Source: CAYVKM01 sp964452045 (lineage in GTDB: Bacteria > Calditrichota > Calditrichia > RBG-13-44-9). From it: a stretch of 64,000 bases of DNA. This document shows, in pieces, positions 46,262-55,311 of this stretch. The position numbers and the translations under genes were made by a program. The stretch spans positions 23,270 through 87,269 of the forward strand of contig CAYVKM010000006.1 of assembly GCA_964452045.1 (NCBI GenBank). The letters run 5' to 3'. Position 1 is the stretch's first letter. Every line of letters begins with the position of its first letter. The notes beneath the pieces are model-generated. The model saw only the letters and a list, made by a program, of their open reading frames with translations. It was not told where the DNA came from and made no database searches.

Positions 46262-47455
46262 ATGAGGAGAGATGAGGTTAAAATTCTGGTGGTGGAGGAC
46301 GAGGAAATCATCCGTTTGATGTTCAAACAAACCTTTGAAAGCTGGGACTTTCGGGTTGACGTGGCTGAAAATGGTAAAGATGCCCTGGAGATGTGCCATC
46401 AGAAAAAATATCAGATTGTGGTAACGGATTTGAATATGCCTGTTATGGACGGAATGGAGCTGATAAAACGGCTCAAGTCCAAGTGGCCGAATATTGAAAC
46501 GATAGTTATTACCGGTTATGCAACCATTGAATCTGCCATCGAGGCCATGAAACTCGGTGCCTATGATTTCATTCTTAAACCGGTAAATTTCGATCATGTC
46601 CAGTTTACTATGAACAAATGTTATTCCAAGATCCGGGCTGATGCTGAAAATCAGGAACTACGCCAGGCAAATATACAGCTATTGGAATTGAATGAAATGA
46701 AGGATAAGTTTCTCTATATCACCAATCATGAAATCCGGACGCCATTAACCATTATCAAAGGTTATATCGATGTGCTGAAGAATTTGGTTCAGAATCCCAA
46801 TGAGGAAATTTCGGAAACCATAGAAATTTTAGACGAAACAACCGAAGAGTTGAATGAGTTGGTGGACCGCATGCATCTTCTGGAAGCCCTGGAGCACGGT
46901 AAAATTATGCCCAAGAATGAGTTGGTTGACTTAAAAATGGTTTTAACCAAGGTTTACCGTGAGGTTGCCAAATTATTCAAAGCGCGTCAAATAGAACTGA
47001 AAGTAGTGGTCGATAAAAAACCCCTGTCCATCCGGGGAGATTATCGCCAGATTCAGCTAGTTATGAGGGAACTTCTCCAAAACGCCCTAAAATTTACACC
47101 TGATAGGGGAAACGTGATGGTTCGGCTGGAGCTGAGAAATGACAAGATTTACTATTCAGTCAAGGATAGCGGTATTGGCATCCCCTTTGACAAACAAAAG
47201 GTGATTTTCGATCGGTTTTATGAAATTCAGGAAGTGGTAAATCATAAAACCTCCAAGGATGAGTTTATGGGAGGTGGATTAGGGATCGGGTTAAGCATGG
47301 TTAAAGAAATCATCAATGCCATGAACGGGGAGGTTGAATTAATCAGCGAACCACGCCAGGGATCTCTTTTTAAGATCATCTTACCAATTACTCAACAACA
47401 ATTTGAATCCGGTATGGCCACTCAGGATAAAGACCTGAGCTCTAAGGTGGGATAA
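46262..47455 (+). CDS. Hybrid protein: response-regulator receiver followed by histidine kinase
   Basis: A 397-residue cytoplasmic signalling protein with an N-terminal receiver domain (residues 7-120; acid pocket ED at 12-13, phospho-Asp56 in VVTDLNMP, Thr84 and Lys106 in LKP), then a coiled linker, then HisKA with His156 in NHEIRTPLT. HATPase_c follows, with N-box ELLQNALKFTP, G1 KDSGIGIPF and G2 GGGLGIGLSMV. No transmembrane or PAS domain is seen, so input must come through the receiver domain from another kinase. It follows the small HisKA-like gene by 17 bases. Confidence 0.92.
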   Translation: MRRDEVKILVVEDEEIIRLMFKQTFESWDFRVDVAENGKDALEMCHQKKYQIVVTDLNMPVMDGMELIKRLKSKWPNIETIVITGYATIESAIEAMKLGAYDFILKPVNFDHVQFTMNKCYSKIRADAENQELRQANIQLLELNEMKDKFLYITNHEIRTPLTIIKGYIDVLKNLVQNPNEEISETIEILDETTEELNELVDRMHLLEALEHGKIMPKNELVDLKMVLTKVYREVAKLFKARQIELKVVVDKKPLSIRGDYRQIQLVMRELLQNALKFTPDRGNVMVRLELRNDKIYYSVKDSGIGIPFDKQKVIFDRFYEIQEVVNHKTSKDEFMGGGLGIGLSMVKEIINAMNGEVELISEPRQGSLFKIILPITQQQFESGMATQDKDLSSKVG

Positions 47456-47597
47456 AAATTCCATAGCAGGAAAAATCCCTCCCAGAAAATCAGATGATGC
47501 AATTTTAAAAGTTCTAATCCTCTTCTTCTCTTCCAAAATATTACTTTTATTTTGAAACCACTTTTTTACTCTAATTTCTAACCAACATTATTATATC

Positions 47598-47626
47598 TTG
47601 ACATTTTTCTGGCCGAGTGTTAATAT
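47598..47626 (+). promoter_or_regulatory. Sigma-70-like promoter upstream of the NfeD-slipin pair
   Basis: TTGACA (47598-47603) and TAATAT (47621-47626) are separated by 17 bases, with the start codon of the NfeD gene 28 bases after the -10 box. Confidence 0.65.
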
Positions 47627-47653
47627 CAATTGACAATATTTCTCAGGGATGCC

Positions 47654-48928
47654 ATGAGAATTCTTATATTTCTTCTTATTGTTGTTAGCAGGATTTTTCC
47701 TCAGGAATCAAATGTCGTCTACCTTCTAAAATTTGATGGTGTGGTCAACCCGGTGGCCGCTGATATGATTCATGAAGCGATCCAGGAGGCCGATGAAGCG
47801 AATAGTCAGTGCCTGATCATAGAAATGGATACTCCGGGTGGTTTAATGAAATCGATGCAAGTAATCGTAAAAGATATACTCTCCTCTCCGGTACCGGTAG
47901 TGGTCTACATTGCCCCATCCGGTTCCAAAGCAGGCTCGGCTGGAGTATTTATTACCTATGCCGCCAATGTAGCAGCCATGGCACCGGGAACCAACATTGG
48001 CGCGGCCCATCCGGTGAATTTCGGTGGAGGTGGCGATACCAGTAAAACGATGATGGAAAAGGTAACCAATGACGCGGTTGCATTCATCCGGAGTATAGCA
48101 GAAAAACGTCATCGAAATGCGGATTGGGCTGAGCAGGCAGTTCGGGAAAGCGCCTCAATACCAGCCAGTGAAGCCTTGAAACTGGGTGTCGTTAATGTTA
48201 TAGAACCAAGTGTGGACAGCCTCTTAATCTGGCTAAACGGCAGGGAATATGAGGTTTTAAATGGAAAAAAGATCCTGGAGACCAGGAATGCCCGAATTGT
48301 TAATGTGGAAATTTCCTGGCGTTACAAACTCCTGAATGTCATCAGCGATCCGAATATTGCCTATATTCTTTTGCTGATCGGAATGATGGGAATATTTTTT
48401 GAATTACAGAATCCCGGTTCGATTCTTCCCGGAGTGGTGGGCGGAATTTCTCTTATTTTGGCTTTTTACGCCTTACACACATTACCGGTTAATTATGCTG
48501 GCGTTTTGCTGATATTGTTGGCATTAATTTTATTTATTGCCGAAATTAAAATACCCAGTTATGGATTATTAACCGTAGGAGGAGTTTTGTCCATGGTATT
48601 AGGCTCAATTATGTTGTTCAAAGGATCAATGCCGTTTTTTCAGATCTCCTGGAAAGTGATCGCTTTTGCCACAATCATCACAGCCTTATTTTTTCTTTTT
48701 GTTATCGGATTGGGAATTCGAGCTCAGCGCCGAAAACCGGTTACCGGAAATGAGGGTTTACTGGGAGAAGTCGGTAAAGCGGTTGATGATTTTATCAAAG
48801 GATCCGGGCGGGTCTCCGTCCACGGAGAAATATGGGAAGCAACAAGTTCAGATAAAATCAAAAAGGGAGATGAGGTTACTGTTTTGACTGTAAAAAATCT
48901 AAAAATTACAGTAAAGAAAAATAGTTAA
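47654..48928 (+). CDS. NfeD-family membrane serine protease (long form)
   Basis: A 424-residue long NfeD protein. A signal peptide (ending near IFPQ) leads into a ClpP-class protease domain with EMDTPGG and APSGSKAGSAGVFIT carrying the candidate Ser. Four or five membrane helices (about residues 235-360) follow, then a C-terminal OB-fold (GLLGEVGKAVDDFIKGSGRVSVHGEIWEAT core). Long NfeD proteins work with a stomatin/slipin partner, whose gene starts 15 bases downstream, in membrane-domain organisation and stress. The start at 47654 avoids an upstream TTG without a signal peptide. Confidence 0.88.
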   Translation: MRILIFLLIVVSRIFPQESNVVYLLKFDGVVNPVAADMIHEAIQEADEANSQCLIIEMDTPGGLMKSMQVIVKDILSSPVPVVVYIAPSGSKAGSAGVFITYAANVAAMAPGTNIGAAHPVNFGGGGDTSKTMMEKVTNDAVAFIRSIAEKRHRNADWAEQAVRESASIPASEALKLGVVNVIEPSVDSLLIWLNGREYEVLNGKKILETRNARIVNVEISWRYKLLNVISDPNIAYILLLIGMMGIFFELQNPGSILPGVVGGISLILAFYALHTLPVNYAGVLLILLALILFIAEIKIPSYGLLTVGGVLSMVLGSIMLFKGSMPFFQISWKVIAFATIITALFFLFVIGLGIRAQRRKPVTGNEGLLGEVGKAVDDFIKGSGRVSVHGEIWEATSSDKIKKGDEVTVLTVKNLKITVKKNS

Positions 48929-48942
48929 ATTAGGAGGTCAAC

Positions 48943-49713
48943 ATGCCATATTTTGCCACAATTATTATCCTTTTTATTATTTTACTGGCCAGTGCCATCC
49001 GGATTCTCCGGGAATATGAACGGGGCGTCATATTCCGGTTAGGCCGATTAATTGGTGCCAAGGGACCTGGTATTATTTTCCTGTGGCCGTTTGTCGACCG
49101 AATGGTCAAAATAAGTTTGCGGACAGTTGTCATGGATGTGCCACCGCAGGATGTGATCACCCGGGATAATGTGAGTATCCAGGTGAATGCGGTTATTTAT
49201 TTTCGGGTATTGAATCCGGAAAAATCTGTAATTGAGGTGGAAAATTTTCTTTTTGCAACTTCGCAGCTATCGCAAACAACCTTGCGCAGCATCGTCGGTC
49301 AGGTAGAACTGGATGAACTTCTGGCACAACGGGACAAGATCAATAAAGATTTGCAGCAAATAATTGATATGCATTCAGATCCATGGGGGATTAAGGTGTC
49401 GCTGGTGGAAATTAAACACATTGATTTACCAATTGAAATGAAGCGAGCCATGGCCCGACAAGCTGAGGCAGAGCGGGAGAGGCGTTCCCGGGTTATTAAT
49501 GCCGAAGGTGAGTATCAGGCTGCAACAAAACTGCAAATGGCAGCTGAAATTATTAATAAATATCCGGTAGCCTTGCAATTACGATTTCTCCAGACTCTGG
49601 CTGAAGTGGCCAGTGAAAATAATTCTACCACTATCTTCCCGGTACCAATTGATCTGTTTACTCCTTTTATAAAGCATATGGTGGATGACAAAAAGAAAGA
49701 ACCGGAAAAATAA
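48943..49713 (+). CDS. Slipin (SPFH/band 7, stomatin-like) protein
   Basis: A 256-residue membrane-anchored SPFH protein. It has an N-terminal hydrophobic hairpin (residues 3-20), then the stomatin signatures [21 protein letters not shown] (core [10 protein letters not shown]), [24 protein letters not shown] and [34 protein letters not shown]. It ends in [17 protein letters not shown] precedes the ATG. It is the partner of the NfeD protease encoded just upstream. An IS630 element is inserted 12 bases after its stop. Confidence 0.93.
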   Translation: MPYFATIIILFIILLASAIRILREYERGVIFRLGRLIGAKGPGIIFLWPFVDRMVKISLRTVVMDVPPQDVITRDNVSIQVNAVIYFRVLNPEKSVIEVENFLFATSQLSQTTLRSIVGQVELDELLAQRDKINKDLQQIIDMHSDPWGIKVSLVEIKHIDLPIEMKRAMARQAEAERERRSRVINAEGEYQAATKLQMAAEIINKYPVALQLRFLQTLAEVASENNSTTIFPVPIDLFTPFIKHMVDDKKKEPEK

Positions 49714-49725
49714 CTTTTGGGTCTA

Positions 49726-50937
49726 GTGTCATGTCATGCTTGTAATGACGTATAATATTTTGTATATTCCTCCATCAAACTAAAGATGGAGTTCCCATGA
49801 AAAAGTATAAAGTGACTTTAACGAAAGAGGAACGAGACAAATTATCCTTAATTATTCAAAAAGGAAAACACCGATCACAAAAAGTTTTAAATACCCTTAT
49901 CCTTCTAAACTGTGATGAGGGGGAATATCGAGAAAGGCGGACAAAGAATGAGGATATTGCCAATATTTTACGAATAAGCATGAGAAAAATTGACCGTGTT
50001 AAAAAGTGCTTTGTAGAAATGGGATTGGAGATAGCTTTAAATGGGACTAAAGGGCAAAGAGTATATGAGAAGAAAGCTGATGGTGATTTTGAAGCCCATT
50101 TAATTGCTTTGAGTTGTAGCGAGCCGCCGGAAGGTTTTGCCAGGTGGTCACTGAGATTGCTTGCCGATAAGGTTGTTGAATTAAATTATGTTGACAAGAT
50201 ATCCCATGAGACTATACGTCGCGTGTTAAAAAAAACGAAATTAAGTTATGGCAGGAACAGGGTTGGGTAATTCCACAGGAACAGAACAGCGACTTTGTCG
50301 CTCATATGGAAATGGTTCTTGATGTTTGCCGACAACCTTACAATTATCAATTTCCGGTGGTATGCATGGATGAGTCTCCAAAGCAACTGATAAAAGAGAG
50401 CAAACAAGCAGTTAAGGCTCGTTCAGGAAGTTTGGCTAAATTCGATTATAAATATGAGCGTTGTGGCGTATGCAATATTTTTCTGGCAAGCGAACCCTTA
50501 GCAAGTAAAAGAATGCTGATAATTACCGAAAGAAAAACAAAACAACAATGGGCAAGCTTCATAGAAGATATTGCAAAAGAATATGAAAATGCCGATAAAA
50601 TCAGATTAGTTATGGACAATCTAAATACGCATAAGCCCGGTTCTCTTTATGAAGTCTATCCGCCAGAAAAAGCAAAAAGATTGTGGGATAGATTTTAATT
50701 TGTATATACGCCAAAACATGGTAGTTGGCTAAATATGGCAGAGATTGAATTAAACGTGCTTATTGGGAAGTGTTTAAATAGAAGGGTGGATAAAATGTCA
50801 ACCGTGATTAAAGAGTGTAAAGCCTGGCAAGAACATTGAAATAATATGAATGTGAAAATAAATTTGCAATTCACAACCAAAGATGCTCGCATTAAATTAA
50901 ACAGACTTAATCCGACATTACAGAGTTTACTGGACAC
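49726..50937 (+). mobile_element. IS630-family insertion sequence, inactive
   Basis: A 1212-bp element flanked on each side by the TA dinucleotide used as target by this family (49724-49725 and 50938-50939). The terminal inverted repeats at 49726-49747 and 50916-50937 match at 15 of 22 positions, with the outer GTGTC and the inner TGTAATG both conserved. The single gene is a broken DDE transposase. The element is inserted in the first codons of a TauE/SafE permease gene. Confidence 0.88.
49797..50927 (+). pseudogene. IS630 transposase, disrupted by one frameshift and two stops
   Basis: The N-terminal helix-turn-helix part is open from 49797 to 50270. A frameshift near 50240 is needed to enter the second frame (WQEQGWVIPQEQNSDFVAH). 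There the DDE residues are seen as Asp in VVCMDES, Asp in LVMDNLNTH and Glu in SWLNMAEIE. A TAA at 50696-50698 and a TGA at 50837-50839 interrupt this frame, and the protein would continue to FTTKDARIKLNRLNP. The catalytic triad is therefore split over disrupted pieces, so the transposase is not functional unless frameshifting and readthrough occur. Confidence 0.88.
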
Positions 50938-51765
50938 TAGCGCTATTTTTATTCTTTATTATTAGTATCTTACGCAGCAGTGTTGGTCTGGGTGGCCGGG
51001 GCTTTTTATGTGCCATTGCTGCTTGCGCTGGGATACGCCTTTCCGCTGGCTTCTTCCACCAGCCTGTTCCTGATTACAGTAACCGGATTTTCCGCATTCT
51101 CCCGCTTCCAGCGCGCCCGGCAGGTTGACTGGCAATTGGCGATAGTCATGGATACCTTTACCGATATCGGTGCATTCGTCGGCGGCTGCACCGCAGTGCA
51201 CTTTTCCAGTAGTTATTCAAAAATCGCTTTTGGTGTTTTGCTTATTTTAGCGGCTTTCTTTATCTTTCGAATGCAAACTGCTTAAAAAACCCGCTCTGAA
51301 CTCCGTCAGGGCTTTGGCTACTGGTAGCGGGAATTTGATGAGCATCGCTATAGCATTTATGTTCCGGGGATCATTCCTCTTACATTTGCTATTGGTTATC
51401 TATCCAATGCGCTGGGTGTTGCCGACGAACTGCTGAAAGTGCCGCTCATGATCCTCAGGTTTTCCGTGCCAGTAAAGGTAGCGGTAGCCACTTTTTCTCT
51501 GATGGCGAGGCTGACCGGCCTGCTGGGTTTTACCGGACATCTGTTTACTGGATAGGTCGACTGGATGTTCAGTCTGGGAATCGGAGCAATTGTCCTAATT
51601 GGCGGGCAGATTGGATCGCGCATCTCCATAAAACTTCCGGAGAAATGGGTAAAGCAGATGATCGCGGTAATCCTTTTAATAATCGATGTTTGGATGTTTA
51701 TTAAAGAATTATATTTGATCGCTTTGTGCCCGCCTACAATTTCATTTCTTGCACGCAATTCCTGA
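50938..51765 (+). pseudogene. TauE/SafE (TSUP) sulfite-exporter-type permease, decayed and IS-interrupted
   Basis: Conceptual translation gives a multi-helix membrane protein with the family repeats (GLGG at the first helix, PLASSTSLFLITVTGFSAF, then IPLTFAIGYLSNALGVADELLKVPLMI). Removing the IS and one TA joins TTG-GGT-CTA at 49717-49725 to GCG-CTA-TTT and gives MGLALFLFFIISILRSSVGLGG in one frame, a natural TSUP start (inferred). A frameshift near 51000 then changes frame. In-frame stops follow at 51283 (TAA), 51325 (TAG) and 51553 (TAG). The 3-prime end at 51765 is approximate. Such permeases export sulfur-containing anions. Confidence 0.82.
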
Positions 51766-52084
51766 TAGAGAATGTCGCCATATTTTTTAGGCTCACCGTT
51801 AAGAGTGAGGATAACTTCCCCGATTGATTTAAAGTTCGGTAAATAGACTTTTTAGCATAAGATCGATTTTTAAAAATCCAATAGATTGTGAAATTTTGAA
51901 TTTTTATTATTTTCATAAGTTCTTGATTTAAGAATTAATTATATTTAACTAATTTTAGATAAAGAATAGCAGAGTAGCGAGTGATTAGAAAAATAGCAAT
52001 TCCGGTTTCTTTGAATCTTCGGGTCAAGTGAATTAGAATATAAACTTTTGAATTATGTATTAAAATAAATTGGAGCATAAAACA
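51766..52084 (+). other. Intergenic region upstream of maeA, 319 bases
   Basis: No intact gene. On the minus strand, about 51717-51842 reads without a stop as a peptide containing NGEPKKYGDILYQELRARN, which looks protein-like and may be a fragment of a lost gene, but the family is not recognised and neither start nor end is visible. The rest is AT-rich and presumably holds the maeA promoter. Confidence 0.35.
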
Positions 52085-53812
52085 ATGTTAACCTATTCAA
52101 AAAGAACAGATCCCTTTACTGGTGAGGAATACATTGAAGTGCCTTTTAAAGGATTATTTTTAACAGATCATCCCATGTATAATAAGGGTACTGCTTTTAG
52201 CCAGCAGGAGCGGTACGAATTTAATCTGGAAGGTCTTTTTCCGAAAGCAATTTCGGATATAGACCTGCAAAAAAAGAAAACCTATGAAAGTTTTTGTGCC
52301 AAGCCCAATGATCTGGAAAAATATATCTACATGCTTTCTTTGCAGGATCGAAATGAGACCTTGCACTACGCGCTGGTTTTAAGTCATCTTACGGAAATGT
52401 TACCCATTATTTATACCCCGACTGTCGGGCAGGCCTGTCAGGGATTTAGTCATCTATTCAGGCGGCGACGGGGACTTTACGTAACAGCGGAAAACATCCA
52501 TAACATAGATAAAGTACTGTCAAATGTACCGTTTTCTAATATCTCACTGATTGTGGCATCTGATGGTGAGAGAATACTCGGATTAGGTGATCAGGGTGCC
52601 GGGGGAATGGGGATTCCCATCGGCAAGATCAGTCTTTATGTGGCGGCGAGTGGAATTCATCCCGCATACTGCCTGCCAATTTTAATCGATGTGGGCACTA
52701 ATAACGAGCAATTGTTGGAAGATCCGCTGTATATCGGTATTCGTAAAGAAAGGCTTACCGGCGATGCTTATGATGAGATTATTGAGAAATTTGTTAATGG
52801 GGTTCGCCGGCGGTTTCCCAAGGCTTTATTGCAATGGGAAGATATCGGAAAAAACAATGCCTTCCGATTGCTAGAGTGTTTTCGCGAAAGGATTCTTTCC
52901 TTTAACGATGATATTCAGGGTACCGGATCCGTGGCCATGGCAGTTTTTCTTTCTGCCATGAAGGTGAAAAAACAAAAATTAAGTGACCAGCGCTTTGTGA
53001 TCTTTGGCCAGGGACAGGCGGGTATTGGAATTGCCCGGACAATTATTACCGGCCTGAAAGTGGAAGGCTTGAGCGAAACAGAAGCCAGAGACCGGATTTT
53101 TGGCATCGATAAGGATGGTTTATTAGTGGAAGGCATGCCGGTTACCGAAGAACAAAAACCTATCGTGAAAGATCGGGCCATTGTTGCTAATTGGAAATTA
53201 TCTAATCCGGATAAAATAGGTCTTTTAGATACAATTCGTAATGCCAAGGCCACTGTACTGGTGGGAGTAACTGCACAGAGCGGTTCTTTTACGGATGAAA
53301 TTATTGATCAAATGGTAAAAAATGGTGATCTACCGTTGATTATGCCAATTTCCAATCCAACTGCTAAAGCGGAGGCAACCCCGGAAAATATTTATAAAGT
53401 GACCAAAGGAAATAGCCTTGTTGCTACCGGAAGCCCTTTTAAGTCGGTGAAGGTTGATGGAAAGGATCGCGTAATTCCTCAATGTAATAATTTATATGTT
53501 TTCCCCGGCGTTGGGCTGGGTGGCTTGGTATCGGGAACACCTAAAATCACAGACGAAATGTTTATGGCAGCAGCAAAAGCGGTCAGTGATATGGTTATGG
53601 AAAAAGAACTAAAATCCGGGCAGTTACTTCCTGATATTGAGGAGATCCGGGAAGTATCGGCTCAGGCAGCCCTGGCAGTGGCAAAGGAAGCCCGGGACAG
53701 TGGATTGGGTGTCATTGCCGATGATGAGAAGTTATTGACAATGATTAAAAATGCCATGTGGCAGCCTAAATATCTCCCTTTAAGATACATTAAACCGGAA
53801 TCCATTTTTTAA
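52085..53812 (+). CDS. maeA: NAD-type malic enzyme (MaeA/SfcA class)
   Basis: A 575-residue enzyme converting malate to pyruvate, CO2 and NADH. It has the long-form signatures: IIYTPTVGQACQGFSHLFRR (core YTPTVG), ILGLGDQGAGGMGIPIGKISLY (core GDQGAGGMGIPIGK), FNDDIQGTGSVAMAVFLSA (metal-binding Asp pair) and the NAD loop FGQGQAGIGIARTI. Length fits the 560-580 class. The ATG at 52085 follows GGAG by nine bases; an upstream TTG overlaps that ribosome site and is rejected. It is intact, unlike the second malic enzyme fragment 1 kb downstream. The cofactor preference is inferred from the class. Confidence 0.93.
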   Translation: MLTYSKRTDPFTGEEYIEVPFKGLFLTDHPMYNKGTAFSQQERYEFNLEGLFPKAISDIDLQKKKTYESFCAKPNDLEKYIYMLSLQDRNETLHYALVLSHLTEMLPIIYTPTVGQACQGFSHLFRRRRGLYVTAENIHNIDKVLSNVPFSNISLIVASDGERILGLGDQGAGGMGIPIGKISLYVAASGIHPAYCLPILIDVGTNNEQLLEDPLYIGIRKERLTGDAYDEIIEKFVNGVRRRFPKALLQWEDIGKNNAFRLLECFRERILSFNDDIQGTGSVAMAVFLSAMKVKKQKLSDQRFVIFGQGQAGIGIARTIITGLKVEGLSETEARDRIFGIDKDGLLVEGMPVTEEQKPIVKDRAIVANWKLSNPDKIGLLDTIRNAKATVLVGVTAQSGSFTDEIIDQMVKNGDLPLIMPISNPTAKAEATPENIYKVTKGNSLVATGSPFKSVKVDGKDRVIPQCNNLYVFPGVGLGGLVSGTPKITDEMFMAAAKAVSDMVMEKELKSGQLLPDIEEIREVSAQAALAVAKEARDSGLGVIADDEKLLTMIKNAMWQPKYLPLRYIKPESIF

Positions 53813-53840
53813 AACGGATTCATTATTGGGAAAAGTTAAA

Positions 53841-53969
53841 ATGTATCTTAAAAGAATTTACTGCCTGATAATTTTGTCTTCTTTTACTCATGCTAAAGGT
53901 GATATGAATTCTCAGTGTCTTATGGAGTCCATAAAAATTATAGAGATTCCGGCTCAGAGGCCGAAATGA
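53841..53969 (+). CDS. Possible short exported peptide, ending inside a repeat
   Basis: A 42-codon frame starting with a signal-peptide-like stretch (MYLKRIYCLIILSSFTHAK) that runs into the half repeat at 53944-53971, which supplies the last nine codons and the stop. The ribosome site is weak (gggaaaagtt). It could be the 5-prime remnant of a longer exported protein cut by the repeat, or chance. Low confidence. Confidence 0.25.
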   Translation: MYLKRIYCLIILSSFTHAKGDMNSQCLMESIKIIEIPAQRPK

Positions 53970-53971
53970 CA
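53944..53971 (-). repeat. Half copy of the palindromic repeat at 28005
   Basis: Read on the minus strand, this 28-base stretch matches the left half of the 28005-28092 repeat at 26 of 28 positions, including the TGTCATT end and the hairpin. Only one half is present. Confidence 0.75.
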
Positions 53972-54004
53972 CATCTAGGACTTTTTAGAAGAAACTTTAT
54001 ATCG

Positions 54005-54056
54005 TTCAAAAAAGCCCTTCTCCCAACTAAGATTAAAACTCGCGGAAGGAGGGCTA
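54005..54056 (-). terminator. Terminator for the minus-strand ferredoxin gene
   Basis: On the minus strand the arm AGCCCTCCTTCC (54044-54055) pairs imperfectly with GGGAGAAGGGCT (54013-54024) and is followed by TTTTTT, 90 bases after the read-through stop at 54146. The loop is long (about 19 bases). Confidence 0.55.
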
Positions 54057-54145
54057 ATCTTTGAGAAGGTTAATCAACTTCTTACAGCTGGAGGTTTCAA
54101 TAGTACAAGAGTGCTTCGGAAAAACTAATTTAGAGAGATGCCGCA

Positions 54146-54868
54146 TCACTTGCCCTGCGATTTATGATTTGCGTTTTTTACCACACGGCTGTCCAAAAGA
54201 TTTAGCTTGAATTTCCGAATGGTATTGGGAGAGATAATGTCTCCTGGCGGATTTTGAAAATAAAGCGCATCAAATGGGCACTGCACAATTCAGGCGCCAC
54301 ATTGGGCACAATCGTCAGGTCGTGATATGGTTGTCTTATGCAGAACCCTGTCCACATCGAAGCAATTTTTAGGACATACATCCTTGCAAAATCCCGTTCC
54401 TTTACATTCTGATTCATTTAATTTAACCTCGAAGAAACGGTCCTCGTGCAAGCCACTTTTTACCACCGGTGTACTTCCGAAAAGGTCTAATGAAAGAACC
54501 GGAATTATTATAAAAGAAAAAAATGCCCAATGTATCAAGTTTCCAAAGGTAAAACTTTGAGTTACAAGATAAATGACAACTATTCCGCTAACAATTATTC
54601 CCCACAGGATAAATTGATTTCGGGCTAAATCAAAAACTACGGTATATTTACTAAAAGAGAGACCTTTTTTTCGTGGCTTCAACCAATTTACATAAAAGGG
54701 AGAAAGCATAAAGATGAGAAGCGCCAGTATCCAGATCAGGCCAACGATCTCCCACAAAAATTCAATCCAGATTAAAATTGTAAGTAACGCTGCAATTAAG
54801 GAGAAAGGAAACGCCCACATTACTGCCATCTCCAAACGCTGGGGAAAAGGGAATCGAACCTGGCGCAA
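54146..54868 (-). pseudogene. Membrane protein with double [4Fe-4S] ferredoxin domain; TGA at a cluster cysteine, 5-prime end truncated
   Basis: The open part (192 codons from 54868) has about four membrane helices and then a ferredoxin domain. The first motif is CKGTGFCKDVCPKNCF, and the second begins DDCAQCGA and then meets TGA at 54290-54292, exactly where the next cluster Cys belongs. Read on, the frame gives IVQCPFDALYF and 48 more clean codons to a stop at 54146. An in-frame TAG stands four codons before the TTG at 54868, and beyond it lies malic-enzyme sequence of the other strand, so the N-terminus appears lost. Selenocysteine coding is possible in principle but decay is more likely. 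Confidence 0.7.
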
Positions 54869-55257
54869 AGATAGTGGCTACCGGCCGGTGCGATTTCCCT
54901 AATCAGGTGAACAATTCCCTGGGGTTCCCGGGCATCTTTCGCGGGACTTTAAATGTGATGGCCAAGACCATTACGGATGAGATGTGTATTGCAGTTGCAA
55001 TCGAACTGGCGAAAGTGGCCGAGGATAAGGGTCTGCATGAAGATTATCTGATACCCACCATGGACGAGTGGGAGGTGTTTCCCCGGGAAGCTGTAGCTGT
55101 AGGAATGAAGGCGATTGAACAGGGAGTTGCCAGGCTTAAGATTGGCTACGATGAACTTTATCAAATGGCAGAAAGAACTATTAAAAAAGCCAGGGATGAA
55201 GCTCAACTCTTCATGGAAAAAGGTTTTGTGGCACCGCCACCGGGAATCGAGCTTTAA
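54862..55257 (+). pseudogene. C-terminal fragment of a second malic enzyme (MaeB-like)
   Basis: About 131 codons matching the end of shorter bacterial malic enzymes: GAKIVATGRCDFPNQVNN, GFPGIFRGTLNVMAKTITDEM (core NVMAKTITDEM), DYLIPTMDEWEVFPREAVAV, and a helical C-terminus. The whole N-terminal catalytic half and most of the NAD domain are missing; upstream sequence belongs to the oppositely oriented ferredoxin gene. It is not a duplicate of maeA at 52085, which is a different class. No ribosome site supports translation from the GTG at 54874. Confidence 0.82.
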
Positions 55258-55277
55258 CAAAACGATTTCCTGAAAGG

Positions 55278-55311
55278 AAGGGAGATGAGCTTTTACCATC
55301 TCCCTTTTTTT
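55278..55311 (+). terminator. Terminator after the malic enzyme fragment
   Basis: The 8-bp stem GGGAGATG (55280-55287) / CATCTCCC (55297-55304) is followed by a T-run. It survives as the 3-prime end of the lost malic enzyme gene. Confidence 0.85.

Noticed and set aside
51396..51758. A 120-codon minus-strand frame over the decayed permease
   Set aside because: The plus strand shows a clear permease pattern; only the first codons of this frame look protein-like and they may belong to a separate remnant.
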